Source: Voacanga thouarsii (lineage: Eukaryota > Streptophyta > Magnoliopsida > Gentianales > Apocynaceae). From it: a stretch of DNA of 64,000 bases. Below, in pieces: positions 53,301 to 58,822 of the stretch; within the stretch, counting starts at the first letter, position 1, and each line of letters starts with the position of its first letter. The position numbers were made by a program, and so were the translations under genes. The stretch is from NCBI GenBank assembly GCA_026120185.1, contig JANUWF010001631.1, positions 1,922,001 through 1,986,000 on the forward strand. The letters are read 5' to 3'. The notes beneath the pieces are model-generated. The model was not told the DNA's origin. It searched no databases and worked only from the letters and a program-made list of their open reading frames with translations.

Positions 53301-55209
53301 TTTACTTAATAACCCATATATCCATGTTTAGTAAAACATAACTATCAAATCATAAATATACTAATCTTAGTTTATTATTGTTCTACCAATAATAATCGAT
53401 CAGAGACAGTTTAAGAATAGCCATTCTACTTGCTATGGGGTTTTATTGTGAAGTCACGTACTTGATGACCATATAGCGAAATATACTATTCATGGAAAGA
53501 GATACCTCATATTATTATAATATACAAAATAACAATAGTACAAGTGCAAATGGCTTGGGGTATATCCTCAATAATAATTTGGGGCTATATAAGGCAAGGA
53601 AGCTTCATTAATGAGATTCAGATTGATTTTAAATTGTATGCTTTAATGCTGCAATTGATTTTCGGAAATATCCTTGATTTGAGCAAGGTGTTAATGAGAT
53701 TGTTTGCTTTTATGGTCCAATAAACATGGGTACGATGCTGACATAATACTATATTAAAGATATTTGACCAAATTCATTAAATAACTTTGTGTTTTGCAAA
53801 TTATTTCTTCATTTTGTGTCCTCATTTTCTCTATTGTTAATGATGATATATAAATTTGACGATGAACAATTGCTAGTGTATCTAGCCCAAGAGCACAGAC
53901 AACAATGAGAGAATAATTCTTAGGATATTGAATCTCCAAACATATATAATAATGGGAAAAATAATTTTTAGAATATCGAACCAAAAGCACAAACAGCAAT
54001 GAGAGAAAACAAAAGGTTCTAAAAAGTGAAAACACATTCCTGTGCAATGCATGGGCCATGGGTCACAAAGCTAGTAATTATCTTAACGATGGGTCTTTAG
54101 GTAGGGGACAAGAATTGGGAGAAATGATGTCTATGGAAGACTTTCTTCTCTCTTGAATAATTCAACAGAAGTTAGATATGTATAAGTCCCTTGCATAGAA
54201 AAGGAAAGAGTAATCAAAATCCTATAATCATTGAGATATTTGATCAGCCTAATTGTAGGAGTACAAAATATTCTTAATCATACAGCTAATTATAAAACTA
54301 ATTACATGTGTTTCTCAACTTCCCCTTAAGCTGGTGAATAGGTATTATCCATTCCCAGATTGGATATACTACTCCTCAATTCTAAATTACTGAATCCAAG
54401 TACATCTGTAAGTTAGCTCTGTGTAGACAAATAAGGTGTACAAATAAAAACTCTCCAGTTTCTTTTTGATGAAGTGTCTATCAACTTTGATGTGCTTTGT
54501 TTGATCATGTTGCATCGGGTCATGAGCTATATTAATCAATGACTTATTACCACAATAAAGAATAGGAATTCAATTCGATTTGCCCCCTAGGAATTCAAAG
54601 CTTTATAGCTTTGATATCATGACAAGATTTGGGAGAAATAGAATTGAGAGACAACAATTGGGAGAAATATGACAAGAATTGAGAAACAAGAATCGGGAGA
54701 AATGATTTCTATGGAAGGCATTCTTCTATCTTGAATAATACACAAGAAGTTAAATATATGCAAGTCCTGTAGCATAAAAAAGGAAATTGTAATCAAAATC
54801 CCATAATCATTGGGATATTTAATTAGCCTAATTTTGGGATACAAAATATGCTTAAAATATTCCTAACCATATAGCTAACTATACAACTAATTACACATGC
54901 ATTTCTCACAGTACGTAATTGAGGCTTGCTATCTCTTTCTTCAACTTGTCCTATTATAATTAGCTTTTTACCTTTGAGCACGTAATTTAAATCATGGAAA
55001 CTGAGTTTGGCATGTATCACCTTCTCACTATTGGTGTTGAATTTGCCTCAACAATGAGACTTACATGTGCATTTTTAACATTGGCTCTTTATTCGATTTT
55101 AGATTTGTTTATCCAATACTCGGTTTCAGGCTAAAGATCTCAACCTGGCTACAACATCAGCTAATAAAGTTGGTTTGAGGTGTCCAATGACATCTCAAGC
55201 AGAAAGGAT
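4409..55209 (+). CDS. HIBADH: 3-hydroxyisobutyrate dehydrogenase, mitochondrial (9 exons, 3' end outside window)
   Basis: Oxidises 3-hydroxyisobutyrate to methylmalonate semialdehyde with NAD+ in mitochondrial valine breakdown. Exons: 4409-4522, 5234-5322, 5738-5852, 16120-16270, 16956-17038, 25871-25966, 28319-28461, 29677-29761, 55130-55209. All introns with both ends visible are GT-AG, and phases join into one open frame of 318 codons plus 2 nt. Residues 1-38 are Ser/Arg-rich and fit a mitochondrial targeting peptide. The Rossmann loop is GLGNMG (44-49). Asp67 after strand 2 (VHDV) fits NAD+ preference. The substrate loop DAPVSGG is at 166-172, and GGAGNGSAAKICNN places the catalytic lysine at 219. 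Plant homologues are about 350 residues, so roughly 30 C-terminal residues are missing. That exon was not found before 64000. The frame looks intact despite tens of kilobases of intronic retroelements. Function rests on motif recognition. Confidence 0.93.
4523..5233 (+). other. HIBADH intron 1
   Basis: 711-bp GT-AG intron, T-rich, no inserted element recognised. An 85-codon hydrophobic ORF at 4598-4855 lies wholly inside and is not considered a gene. Confidence 0.8.
5234..5322 (+). CDS. HIBADH: HIBADH exon 2
   Basis: Begins phase 0 after TCGCAG with [11 protein letters not shown], the NAD-binding beta-alpha-beta fold. Ends after two bases of a valine codon at a GTAATG donor. Confidence 0.92.
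5323..5737 (+). other. HIBADH intron 2
   Basis: 415-bp GT-AG intron with a pyrimidine-rich acceptor tract before TCTTCAG. No inserted element seen. Confidence 0.8.
5738..5852 (+). CDS. HIBADH: HIBADH exon 3
   Basis: Completes the valine codon, continues NKSTLKIF, and ends with [14 protein letters not shown] at a GTGAGT donor, phase 0. VVITMLPS is a family hallmark of the NAD domain. Confidence 0.92.
5853..6755 (+). other. HIBADH intron 3, original left part
   Basis: Intron sequence before the copia insertion. It holds a small foldback repeat (5936-6047) but no gene. Confidence 0.7.
5936..6047. repeat. Foldback (MITE-like) element
   Basis: About 110 bp. The ends are imperfect inverted repeats (GGCATAGTTTAGTT on the left; reverse complement of the right end GGTGTGGTTTGGTT). 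The interior also pairs: GGAAGGGAAGGAG...GTAAATTT faces AAATTTAC-like and CCCTCC...CCTTCC sequence. The shape fits a small non-autonomous DNA transposon. No clear target duplication. Confidence 0.45.
6756..7034 (-). repeat. 3' LTR of copia-1
   Basis: 279-bp LTR next to the polypurine tract. Same family as the LTRs at 25169-25401 and 54106-54910. Confidence 0.88.
7049..10000 (-). pseudogene. copia-1 gag-pol remnant
   Basis: Minus-strand pieces in pol order: GAG-pre-integrase (9957-9739, [14 protein letters not shown]), integrase with [18 protein letters not shown] (9611-9414), and reverse transcriptase (8659-8333 with [15 protein letters not shown] and [14 protein letters not shown]; 7930-7619 with [12 protein letters not shown] and [14 protein letters not shown]). 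An RNase H tail runs toward 7049. Many stops and frameshifts separate the pieces. The catalytic RT box reads YVND rather than YVDD (7978-7989), so the enzyme would be inactive even without the other lesions. Confidence 0.88.
10793..11128 (-). repeat. 5' LTR of copia-1
   Basis: 336-bp LTR, longer than its partner because the start motif AGAATTGAGAGA is partly repeated three times and a short ATATCTAATCAGC stretch is duplicated near 11008-11060. Confidence 0.85.
11134..11524. other. Intron 3 spacer with long pyrimidine tract
   Basis: Between two copia elements. Contains a TTC/TCC-rich pyrimidine tract (about 11330-11515) broken by a short CACGCCACC segment. Arg/Glu-rich ORFs called on its other strand are compositional artefacts. 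Confidence 0.6.
11570..15170 (+). pseudogene. copia-2 gag-pol remnant
   Basis: Recognisable parts: gag end (11570-11640), protease/GAG-pre region (11932-12363, [20 protein letters not shown]), scraps of integrase (HNDVWG-like at 12468, then the FGCT-like region near 12620), RT (13500-14700, with [34 protein letters not shown] near 14230) and RNase H (14700-15110, ending [19 protein letters not shown]). Several stops, frameshifts and internal deletions, including loss of much of integrase, make it non-functional. Confidence 0.85.
15175..15367 (+). repeat. 3' LTR of copia-2 (shortened)
   Basis: Begins TGTGGGAAAATATGG directly after the polypurine tract. It aligns with the LTR at 24396-24654 but has internal deletions and lacks a clean CA end, so the right edge is approximate. 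Confidence 0.7.
15368..16119 (+). other. HIBADH intron 3, right part
   Basis: AT-rich non-coding sequence up to the acceptor CTGTAG. No gene or element recognised. Confidence 0.7.
16120..16270 (+). CDS. HIBADH: HIBADH exon 4
   Basis: Phase 0 start [12 protein letters not shown], then the conserved [16 protein letters not shown]. Ends one base into a codon at a GTATGT donor. This joins exactly to exon 3 across a 10.3-kb intron. Confidence 0.93.
16271..16955 (+). other. HIBADH intron 4
   Basis: 685-bp GT-AG intron. No insertion recognised. Confidence 0.8.
16956..17038 (+). CDS. HIBADH: HIBADH exon 5
   Basis: Encodes [21 protein letters not shown] with the DAPVSGG substrate-binding loop. Ends phase 0 at a GTATGT donor. 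Confidence 0.93.
17290..18443 (-). mobile_element. Internally deleted LTR retroelement, probably Ty3/gypsy-like
   Basis: On the minus strand the sequence shows a primer-binding site TTTGGTATCAGAGCG (18428-18441), about 690 bp of non-coding or decayed interior, the polypurine-like GTGCAGGGAGAA, then an LTR starting TGATGTAGAACAC at 17730 and running left to about 17290. The AGGTCAAATTTTCTC stretch before the polypurine tract resembles the end of gypsy pol. The 5' LTR beyond the primer site is missing and a copia gag scrap abuts there. No autonomous coding capacity. Confidence 0.6.
17498..17533. repeat. (TA)n microsatellite
   Basis: Pure 36-nt TA run inside the LTR, where it may have grown from a TATA box. 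ORFs with IYIYIY runs here are artefacts. Confidence 0.95.
18444..18696 (-). pseudogene. copia gag N-terminal fragment
   Basis: Minus strand reads NYLKWPQLV, then [26 protein letters not shown] and [12 protein letters not shown], the typical start of plant copia gag, which forms the virus-like particle shell. It is cut on the left at the primer-site element and on the right at the family A LTR. It could be the site into which one or both inserted, but the matching other half was not found. Confidence 0.75.
18701..20589. mobile_element. Family A long LTR, 3' portion (copy A1)
   Basis: Starts abruptly in the middle of the family A sequence (TAACATTTATCAAAAC, as at 60462) and runs to ACACACACC near 20588, where it joins copy A2 rather than reaching the terminal GGGTATTACA. 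Includes the shared GTGGCGGCTGGAATT-type segment. No protein coding sequence. Confidence 0.8.
20590..23472. mobile_element. Family A long LTR, lacking its first ~300 bp (copy A2)
   Basis: Starts at AAGGTGTGAGATTGAC, about 295 bp into the intact copy at 59332, and ends with the terminal ATGGGGTATTACA. Holds the conserved hairpin block (20905-21130). Directly abuts copy A1 on the left and a copia fragment on the right. Confidence 0.82.
23473..24654 (+). mobile_element. Ty1/copia 3' fragment (copia-3) with 3' LTR
   Basis: Sense-strand RT end and RNase H: equivalents of [10 protein letters not shown], then GILFRRS and VTWRSKK-like, [15 protein letters not shown] and [19 protein letters not shown]. 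Stops are frequent. A polypurine-like GATGGGGAG precedes the 3' LTR (24396-24654, TCTGGGAAAATATG to CTTAGCA). The RNase H end carries a roughly 105-bp direct duplication (about 24085-24290) and a further 24-bp one (24297-24343). The 5' part is replaced by the family A LTR. Confidence 0.85.
24655..25168 (+). other. HIBADH intron 5 spacer
   Basis: No gene recognised. Contains a near-perfect short direct repeat, GAATGGAGAGAAATTCTAGG / GAATAGAGAGAAATTCTAGG (about 24931-24971). Confidence 0.6.
25169..25401 (-). mobile_element. Solo LTR of the copia-1 family
   Basis: TGACAAGAATTGGGAG to GCTCACA, about 233 bp, matching the copia-1 LTRs but lacking about 25 bp near the right end. Flanks TCTAT / CCTAT form a 5-bp target duplication with one mismatch, consistent with recombination between two LTRs. 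Confidence 0.8.
25402..25870 (+). other. HIBADH intron 5, right end
   Basis: Contains a C-rich stretch and an A18 run (25535-25590). Ends in TTCTTTAG. No gene. Confidence 0.7.
25871..25966 (+). CDS. HIBADH: HIBADH exon 6
   Basis: 32 codons, phase 0 to phase 0: [15 protein letters not shown] to YCGGAGNGS, the first half of the catalytic-lysine motif. Donor GTACGT. Confidence 0.93.
25967..28318 (+). other. HIBADH intron 6
   Basis: 2,352-bp GT-AG intron. Holds a 33-nt GA repeat (26342-26374) and a T-rich run near 27765. No transposon protein or LTR recognised. Small ORFs here show no known motif. Confidence 0.7.
26342..26374. repeat. (GA)n microsatellite
   Basis: 33-nt uninterrupted GA run in intron 6. 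Confidence 0.95.
28319..28461 (+). CDS. HIBADH: HIBADH exon 7
   Basis: Begins [15 protein letters not shown], giving catalytic Lys219 and the paired Asn222/223. Continues [12 protein letters not shown] and ends two bases into a serine codon at a GTATGC donor. Confidence 0.94.
28462..29676 (+). other. HIBADH intron 7
   Basis: 1,215-bp GT-AG intron with a T-run at 28711-28726 and a GTCT tetranucleotide repeat (28975-28994). No gene. Confidence 0.75.
28975..28994. repeat. (GTCT)5 microsatellite
   Basis: Five tandem GTCT units in intron 7. Confidence 0.9.
29677..29761 (+). CDS. HIBADH: HIBADH exon 8
   Basis: Completes the serine codon and encodes [12 protein letters not shown] to GGFTSKLM, a strongly conserved stretch of the C-terminal helical domain. 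Ends phase 0 at a GTATGT donor. Confidence 0.93.
29762..30890 (+). other. HIBADH intron 8, left end
   Basis: AT-rich non-coding sequence before the nested retroelement stack. No gene recognised. Confidence 0.65.
30895..31569 (-). pseudogene. Copia O: RNase H end and probable 3' LTR
   Basis: Minus strand reads [23 protein letters not shown], then [24 protein letters not shown] (31553-31250), the RNase H end of copia pol. A polypurine-like TTTAAGGGGGG (31138-31149) follows, then a probable LTR toward 30895. The copy is interrupted on the right by copia M at the TAATT duplication and resumes at 36348. Confidence 0.8.
31570..31783 (-). repeat. 3' LTR of copia M
   Basis: 214 bp, next to the polypurine tract. 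Confidence 0.95.
31791..35915 (-). pseudogene. Copia M gag-pol, nearly intact with few lesions
   Basis: One polyprotein gene from a start at 35915 down to 31791. Gag includes [14 protein letters not shown] and a zinc knuckle [15 protein letters not shown] (35140-35100) whose last cysteine is tyrosine. Protease: IDSGAIDHM. Integrase: [34 protein letters not shown], then [31 protein letters not shown] and [10 protein letters not shown]. RNase [18 protein letters not shown] and [13 protein letters not shown]. Visible lesions: stops at 35610-35612, 34962-34964 and 32982-32984, and a frameshift near 34200 within integrase. Long open stretches remain (34247-32982, 32930-31791). As read it cannot make a full polyprotein. 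Confidence 0.93.
36128..36342 (-). repeat. 5' LTR of copia M
   Basis: 215 bp, primer-binding site immediately on its left. Confidence 0.95.
36348..36505 (-). pseudogene. Copia O: RT to RNase H linker
   Basis: Minus strand reads [18 protein letters not shown] and [15 protein letters not shown], the RT end and start of RNase H. It continues across copia M to 31569 and is cut on the right by fragment Q. Confidence 0.8.
36506..37496 (-). mobile_element. Ty3/gypsy-like 3' fragment with LTR (Q)
   Basis: Minus strand shows [16 protein letters not shown] (about 37427-37375), like the variable C-terminus after gypsy integrase. About 900 bp of LTR-like sequence follows with a TATA-like GTATAAATAGCACC (about 36967-36980). 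It splits the copia O frame between QAPTHLHLA (37495) and VHRIV (36460). Edges are approximate, and no clean target duplication was identified. Confidence 0.6.
37497..38218 (-). pseudogene. Copia O: reverse transcriptase region
   Basis: Minus strand shows [31 protein letters not shown] (38230-38110), a YVND box near 37880-37892 in place of YVDD, then [13 protein letters not shown] and [18 protein letters not shown]. Several stops. The upstream part of O is cut off at 38219 by the LTR of copia N and was not found on the far side. Confidence 0.82.
38219..38401 (-). repeat. 3' LTR of copia N
   Basis: About 183 bp, minus strand TGCACTAGTTGTC to TCTGTTACCA. It follows the RNase H end of copia N and interrupts the RT of copia O in mid-frame (at PPIAKM). 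The partner 5' LTR was not recognised. Confidence 0.65.
38402..40295 (-). pseudogene. Copia N: RT and RNase H
   Basis: Minus strand, from the left boundary of P at 40295: [16 protein letters not shown] (about 40120), then RT with [20 protein letters not shown] and [11 protein letters not shown] (39703-39506), the catalytic region (39436-39340), [20 protein letters not shown], and RNase H with [25 protein letters not shown] and [14 protein letters not shown] (38839-38600). Stops and frameshifts are present. The YVDD segment is followed by a second VDDIILT from a 21-bp in-frame tandem duplication. Confidence 0.87.
40296..42023 (-). mobile_element. LTR-retroelement fragment P: LTR plus primer-binding site
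   Basis: Minus strand: an LTR from TGGGGCTAAATTC (42023) to CACGCATCA (40537), 1,487 bp. Then AGTTTT and a primer-binding-site-like TGGCATCGTTGCCGGGGA (40513-40530), near the TGGCGCCGTTGCC type common in plant gypsy elements. About 215 bp of A-rich interior is left. It splits copia N between integrase (FGCTVFV near 42025-42050) and the RT leader. The 3' part of P is missing. ORFs inside are non-coding. Confidence 0.65.
42024..43730 (-). pseudogene. Copia N: gag end, protease and integrase
   Basis: Minus strand reads the gag tail (43730-43340, with ESQGSALVV and [15 protein letters not shown], a zinc-knuckle remnant), protease ([12 protein letters not shown] near 43110, DKGA in place of DSGA/DTGA), [12 protein letters not shown], integrase [15 protein letters not shown] and [24 protein letters not shown], then [23 protein letters not shown] (42186-42398) and a PKVFGCT-type end. 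Stops and frameshifts break it. Confidence 0.87.
43731..47983. mobile_element. Family B solo LTR, 4.25 kb, perfect target duplication
   Basis: Begins TGTAACACCCC and ends GGGGTTTTACA, with a perfect CGTAC duplication (43726-43730 and 47984-47988). It sits in copia N gag, and the gag frame matches directly across it. No gag-pol lies inside, so it is a solo LTR. Contains a TAATAAATAA-rich region (about 44970-45400) and the block shared with family A (44300-44520). The terminal TGTAACACCCC style is typical of long-LTR gypsy elements such as Tekay/Del, but lineage is inferred. Confidence 0.93.
44965..45400. repeat. AT-only low-complexity region in family B LTR
   Basis: About 430 bp dominated by TAATAAATAAT-type units. 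Not coding. Confidence 0.8.
47984..48240 (-). pseudogene. Copia N: gag middle
   Basis: Minus strand reads [16 protein letters not shown], then [20 protein letters not shown] and [11 protein letters not shown], the central copia gag. Flanked by the family A solo LTR on the right and family B solo LTR on the left. Confidence 0.88.
48241..52103. mobile_element. Family A solo LTR (copy A3), holding a copia fragment
   Basis: Begins TGTAACACCCC, ends GGGGATTACA. Flanks AAAAC / ATAAC are a 5-bp target duplication with one mismatch. Both flanks are copia N gag, which reads VENSIV then LAWLIN across the site. Contains a copia 3' fragment (51014-51667) that replaces about 45 bp of the LTR. Has the conserved hairpin (48988-49014). 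Confidence 0.9.
51014..51667 (-). mobile_element. Copia 3' end (LTR + RNase H) inside family A LTR
   Basis: A 277-bp LTR of the copia-2 family (51014-51290; minus strand TGTGGGAAAATATGG to TTTCTTACA) and polypurine-like tract, followed by the RNase H end (51622-51300: [36 protein letters not shown]). It stops abruptly at 51667. Only the 3' end is present, which points to deletion or recombination rather than simple integration. Confidence 0.85.
52104..52450 (-). pseudogene. Copia N: gag start and leader
   Basis: Minus strand: an ATG at 52324 gives [15 protein letters not shown] and ITQYKLN, then [17 protein letters not shown] and WEVENSIV, the copia gag N-terminus. It is interrupted at 52103 by the family A LTR. 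A stop lies after YKLN. Leader sequence to about 52450 has no recognisable primer-binding site or 5' LTR. Confidence 0.8.
52460..53570 (-). mobile_element. AT-rich copia-type LTR (probable solo)
   Basis: Minus strand starts TGAGGATATACCCCAAGCC at 53570, the style of long LTRs of SIRE/Angela-type copia elements. AT-rich with no ORF. Left edge uncertain, and no target duplication found. It adjoins the copia N leader, where a 5' LTR would have been expected. Confidence 0.5.
53571..54105. other. Intron 8 spacer
   Basis: No gene. Contains a degenerate direct repeat of about 90 bp (AGAGAATAATTCTTAGGATATTG near 53910 and a related AAATAATTTTTAGAATATCG near 53958). Confidence 0.5.
54106..54910 (-). 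mobile_element. Internally deleted copia-1-family element with two LTRs
   Basis: LTRs at 54106-54318 and 54620-54910, with about 300 bp between them: polypurine-like tract CTTAAGGGGAAG (minus), an RNase H-end scrap, and a degenerate primer site near 54605-54620. Flanks GTAGG / GTACG form a 5-bp duplication with one mismatch. Nearly all of gag-pol has been lost. Confidence 0.78.
54911..55129 (+). other. HIBADH intron 8, right end
   Basis: Native intron ending in CGGTTTCAG. Confidence 0.75.
55130..55209 (+). CDS. HIBADH: HIBADH exon 9
   Basis: Phase 0 start [20 protein letters not shown], then TSQAER and two bases of the next codon at a GTGAGT donor. AKDLNLA is a family hallmark just before the C-terminal tail. 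It joins exon 8 across a 25.4-kb intron. One further exon of about 30 codons is expected. Confidence 0.92.
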
Positions 55210-56540
55210 GTGAGTTATCTTACCTCGTTATATCTATTCCCCATAAATTTTAGATTATCTAATATATGAGTAGATTCCTTCAATGTTTCCATTAACCGTT
55301 ATGTCTTTTGAAATGTATTGTGTATTGATTGTAGTGCTACGAAATGAAATGTCATTTGAGGCTCTAAGAGTGTTGTTTCCTTAGCTTTAGGTTCTTTCAC
55401 GAACAATACTGCCACATTTATATGAATTTTGTAGTTTGCATTTGGGAAATATATGATAACATTTAATACTTTATGGTGACATAATTTTCTTGTAATCCAC
55501 GTTATACTTATCTAATGTTGAATAGCTTTCCACCGTGTAGAAAAATGTATATAGTAACTTTGTAGAAAAATGTATATATTCTTCGAGTCAAAGATTTTTT
55601 GAAGTTCAGTTACTCAAGGTCAGCATGATGATTTTCCTTTTTCCTGGATCATGGAGATGATTGATGAAAAATATATTATAGATATGCATATTACACTCTC
55701 AAAAGGTCCTCTATTTTCATTCCCTATCACCCTTTCCAGTTTTTTCTCATGGAAAAGCTCCTTTGTTTTTTGTTATTGTGGATATCAGAAAGTGATTATG
55801 AGCAAAAGTATGATTACAACAACAACGACAACAACTACTACTACTAAGTCTCAATCCCAAGAAACTCAGGGTAGGCTACATAATCACACAGAACTAATTA
55901 ACTTTTGTTTCGACGAACTGATAATTTTTATGGCCTTAAGTAAAATAGTTGACTACTACTGCTACTGTGATTCATCTCACTTCCTCTGTAACAGGATCAT
56001 CCTACATTCAATTAGTCATATCATCTGATGTAGCAAATTTCTTGGTCCGCTTTGCTTTTATAAGATTAATTATGCCAGTGATTATACTTGTGCAGTGTTT
56101 GTTAAATCTTCCCTAAGGTGTTTCATATTCCATTTAATAAAACATATGAGCTGTTATATACCAAGCTAAAGAATCCTTGCATAAGAATTAAGGCATTTAA
56201 TATCTCCTTCTTAACCTAATATAATGTCTTCACTCTTCACTAATGTACTAATCTGTTCAAAGTTTGGGATAACAATTGCTACTATAGTGTGATTGACTTC
56301 TATTATCTGATATGTTGTACTTAATTCACTACTTTAGGTTCATAGCTATCTAATAGCCATAAGAATAAAAATTTTGCATCCATCAGGTTCTCCATGGCTG
56401 CTGAGGATAGGGGTCTTTTCTTTGCTCAAAATTATCTTAGAATTTGATACATTCTTTGATGTAGGACAACCATTAGGTAGTTCAAGTAATTACTGGAAAC
56501 TAGAACAACCAAGTTTAGTGGCTGAAAAATTCAGTAGTCA
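55210..56540 (+). other. HIBADH intron 9, left part
   Basis: Non-coding. An ACA/ACT-rich trinucleotide stretch (about 55817-55850) gives a run of threonines in one ORF, judged an artefact. The final HIBADH exon was looked for and not seen. Confidence 0.6.
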
Positions 56541-57175
56541 GGTAAAGAAACTGAACACAAATGCGTAGCAACACACTAAGAGAAGAGATGAAACCCTAGG
56601 CGTCACACCTTAGGGCTTGATTGCATCTCACAACCAGAAATTGCAGAAACTCTTTGTAGACTCTTATTAATTGAATAAAGAAAGCATAAATAGGTAACAT
56701 AGAACTTCTCTATTTATAGACTCAAAATTCTAGACTAACTAGGACTAGACTCCTTAGGAAACCAACCAGTTTAGGAATCCTACTAAACAGAAATTTAAAC
56801 TTCAGGAAACTTCTCCAAACCCACTAGTTACCAAAATACTCTAAAGTCTAAAACTCATAAAATAACAATCTAAAGGAAAGACTTATTACTAAAAGAAAAA
56901 TTCATTATTACTCTAACTCCCATATGAGTTGTCCATCATCTAAGGTGTGCCAAATTAAGTTTTGGTCTTTAGAATCAGCTTTTCCCCTCCTCTTGTAAAC
57001 CTTAGCTGGTTACTGCCACTTGTCTCTATCAATTCTCCCCCGACTTGAAAGAACTCGTCCGCGGCAAGCTAAAAGCATGATACATTTCGTAGAGGTCACA
57101 ATCAATGCACTAAAAATTGTGATCAGTTATCCAATCACAATCAATACTCGTCCTGGCAAGTGGCATCTATGTTCC
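56541..57175 (-). mobile_element. Gypsy-like 3' end: polypurine tract and LTR
   Basis: Minus strand reads CGCGGACGAGTTCTTTCAAG, then TCGGGGGAGAATTGATAG (about 57030-57065), the classic end of gypsy pol followed by a polypurine tract. An LTR of roughly 480 bp follows toward 56541 with TATA-like TCTATTTATAG (minus CTATAAATAGA, 56708-56718). The left edge is approximate. About 110 bp of decayed pol remains to its right. Confidence 0.6.
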
Positions 57176-58822
57176 AATTGCTCTTAGGAAAGGAACCAGA
57201 ACATGTACCAAACACCCTTTATATTTTTTTATGACCTATCAAAATCTTTCCCAAACCCATAGAGCCGTCTTAAGTAACCTTCACTCAATTCCCATTCCGA
57301 GAAATCTATCTGAGGCATTAGGGAACAAGAAATGGGAGGATGCTATGAAGGTGGAAATGGAAGCTCTTGAAAAGAACAAGACATGGGAGATGGTGAAGCT
57401 ACCAAGAGGGAAGAAACTGGTAGGGTGCAGATGAGTTTATACAGTGAAGTGTAAGTCTAATGGATCGGTTGAGAGATACAAGGCAAGATTGGTAGCCAAA
57501 TGGTACACACAGACTTACAACATAGATTACTTAGAAACATTCACTCATGTTGCAAAGATGAACAATGTTCGTGTACTGTTGTCTCTAGCTGCCAATTTTG
57601 GATAGAATCTGCAGCAGCTTGACGTTAAGAATGATTTTCTCCATAGTAACTTGGAAGAAGAATTTACATGGAAGTCCCTCTAGGTTTATTTTAGTCTAAA
57701 GAAGGAATGGTTTGCAGGCTAAAAAAGGCTATTTATGACCTAAAACAGTTACCAAGAGTTTGGTTTGGAAGATTTACCCAAGTTCTGAAATCCTTCGGAT
57801 ATAAACAAAGTTAAGATGACCATTCTCTTTTTGTGAGACACTCAAATTCAGGGGGAGTGACAACATTGCTAATTTATGTGGACAATATTATAGTGACAGG
57901 GAATGGTACAGAGGGAATACTCAATCTAAAAAGACATCTCCTGGAAGAATTTGACATCAAGGAGCTTGGAAGATTGAAGTACTTTCTAGGCATTGAAGTA
58001 GCTCATTCAAAAGAAGGAATCTTCATTTCACAACAGAAATATGTGCTTGATTTGTTGAAACATACAGGGAAGTTAGGGTGCGAGCCAGTTGACACTCCTA
58101 TTGAGTTCAATCATGGGTTGTGTTATGCGTTAGAATATCGAATGGTAGACAGAGGGTTGTACTAGCAGCTTGTTAGAAGGTTGATCCGTTTGACGCATAC
58201 AAGACTAGATATAGAATTTGTAGTTAGTATTTTTAGTAAGTTTATGTACAATCCCAAAGAAGCACATCTCAAGGCTGTTCGTAGGATCTTGCAATATTTG
58301 AAGGGGAACCTTGGAAAAGGAATTATGTTCAGAAAAGGAGAGGAAAATGGCATTGGAAGTATACACTGATGTTGATTATGTTGGATCGCTAGATGATAGG
58401 AGGTCTACTTTTGGTTACTGTACATTTCTAGGAGGAAATCTCGTAACGTGGAGGAGTAAGAAGCAAAATGTAGTGGTGAGGTCAAGTGGTGAATCTGAAT
58501 TTAGATCAGTTGCAATGGGAATCTGCAAGCTATTATGGTTGAAGATAATCCTTGTTGATTTGAAGATAAAATGGGAAGGTCCAATGAGGTTATACTGTGA
58601 CAAGAAGTCAACTATCAACATTGCTCATAATCCGGGGCAACATGATCGAACGAAGTATATTGAAGTGGACAAACATTTTATCAAGGAAAAGCTTGATAGC
58701 GGATAGATTTGTACTCCATTCGTGTCTACTAAAGATCAATTAGCAGATATTCTCATGAAGGGACTACCAAGTATTGTGTTTCAAGATAATGTTAGCAAGC
58801 TTGGAATGAAGGATATTCATTG
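57176..58822 (+). pseudogene. Copia RT-RNase H fragment (copia-4)
   Basis: Sense-strand copia pol from just before [48 protein letters not shown], a YVDN box (near 57877) in place of YVDD, LKYFLGIEVAHSKEGIFIS, then RNase H with [24 protein letters not shown] and [14 protein letters not shown]. Broken by stops (57432, 57603, 58162 and others). Truncated at the left against a gypsy-like end and at the right by a family B LTR inserted after SKLGMKDIH. Confidence 0.88.

Noticed and set aside
55651..56028. 125-codon ORF with a poly-Thr run in intron 9
   Set aside because: Produced by an ACA/ACT repeat; no domain, and flanked by ordinary intron sequence.
56374..56568. Candidate last exon of HIBADH after ATCAG at about 56387
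   Set aside because: The frame after this acceptor does not resemble the conserved C-terminal tail and lacks a suitable stop.
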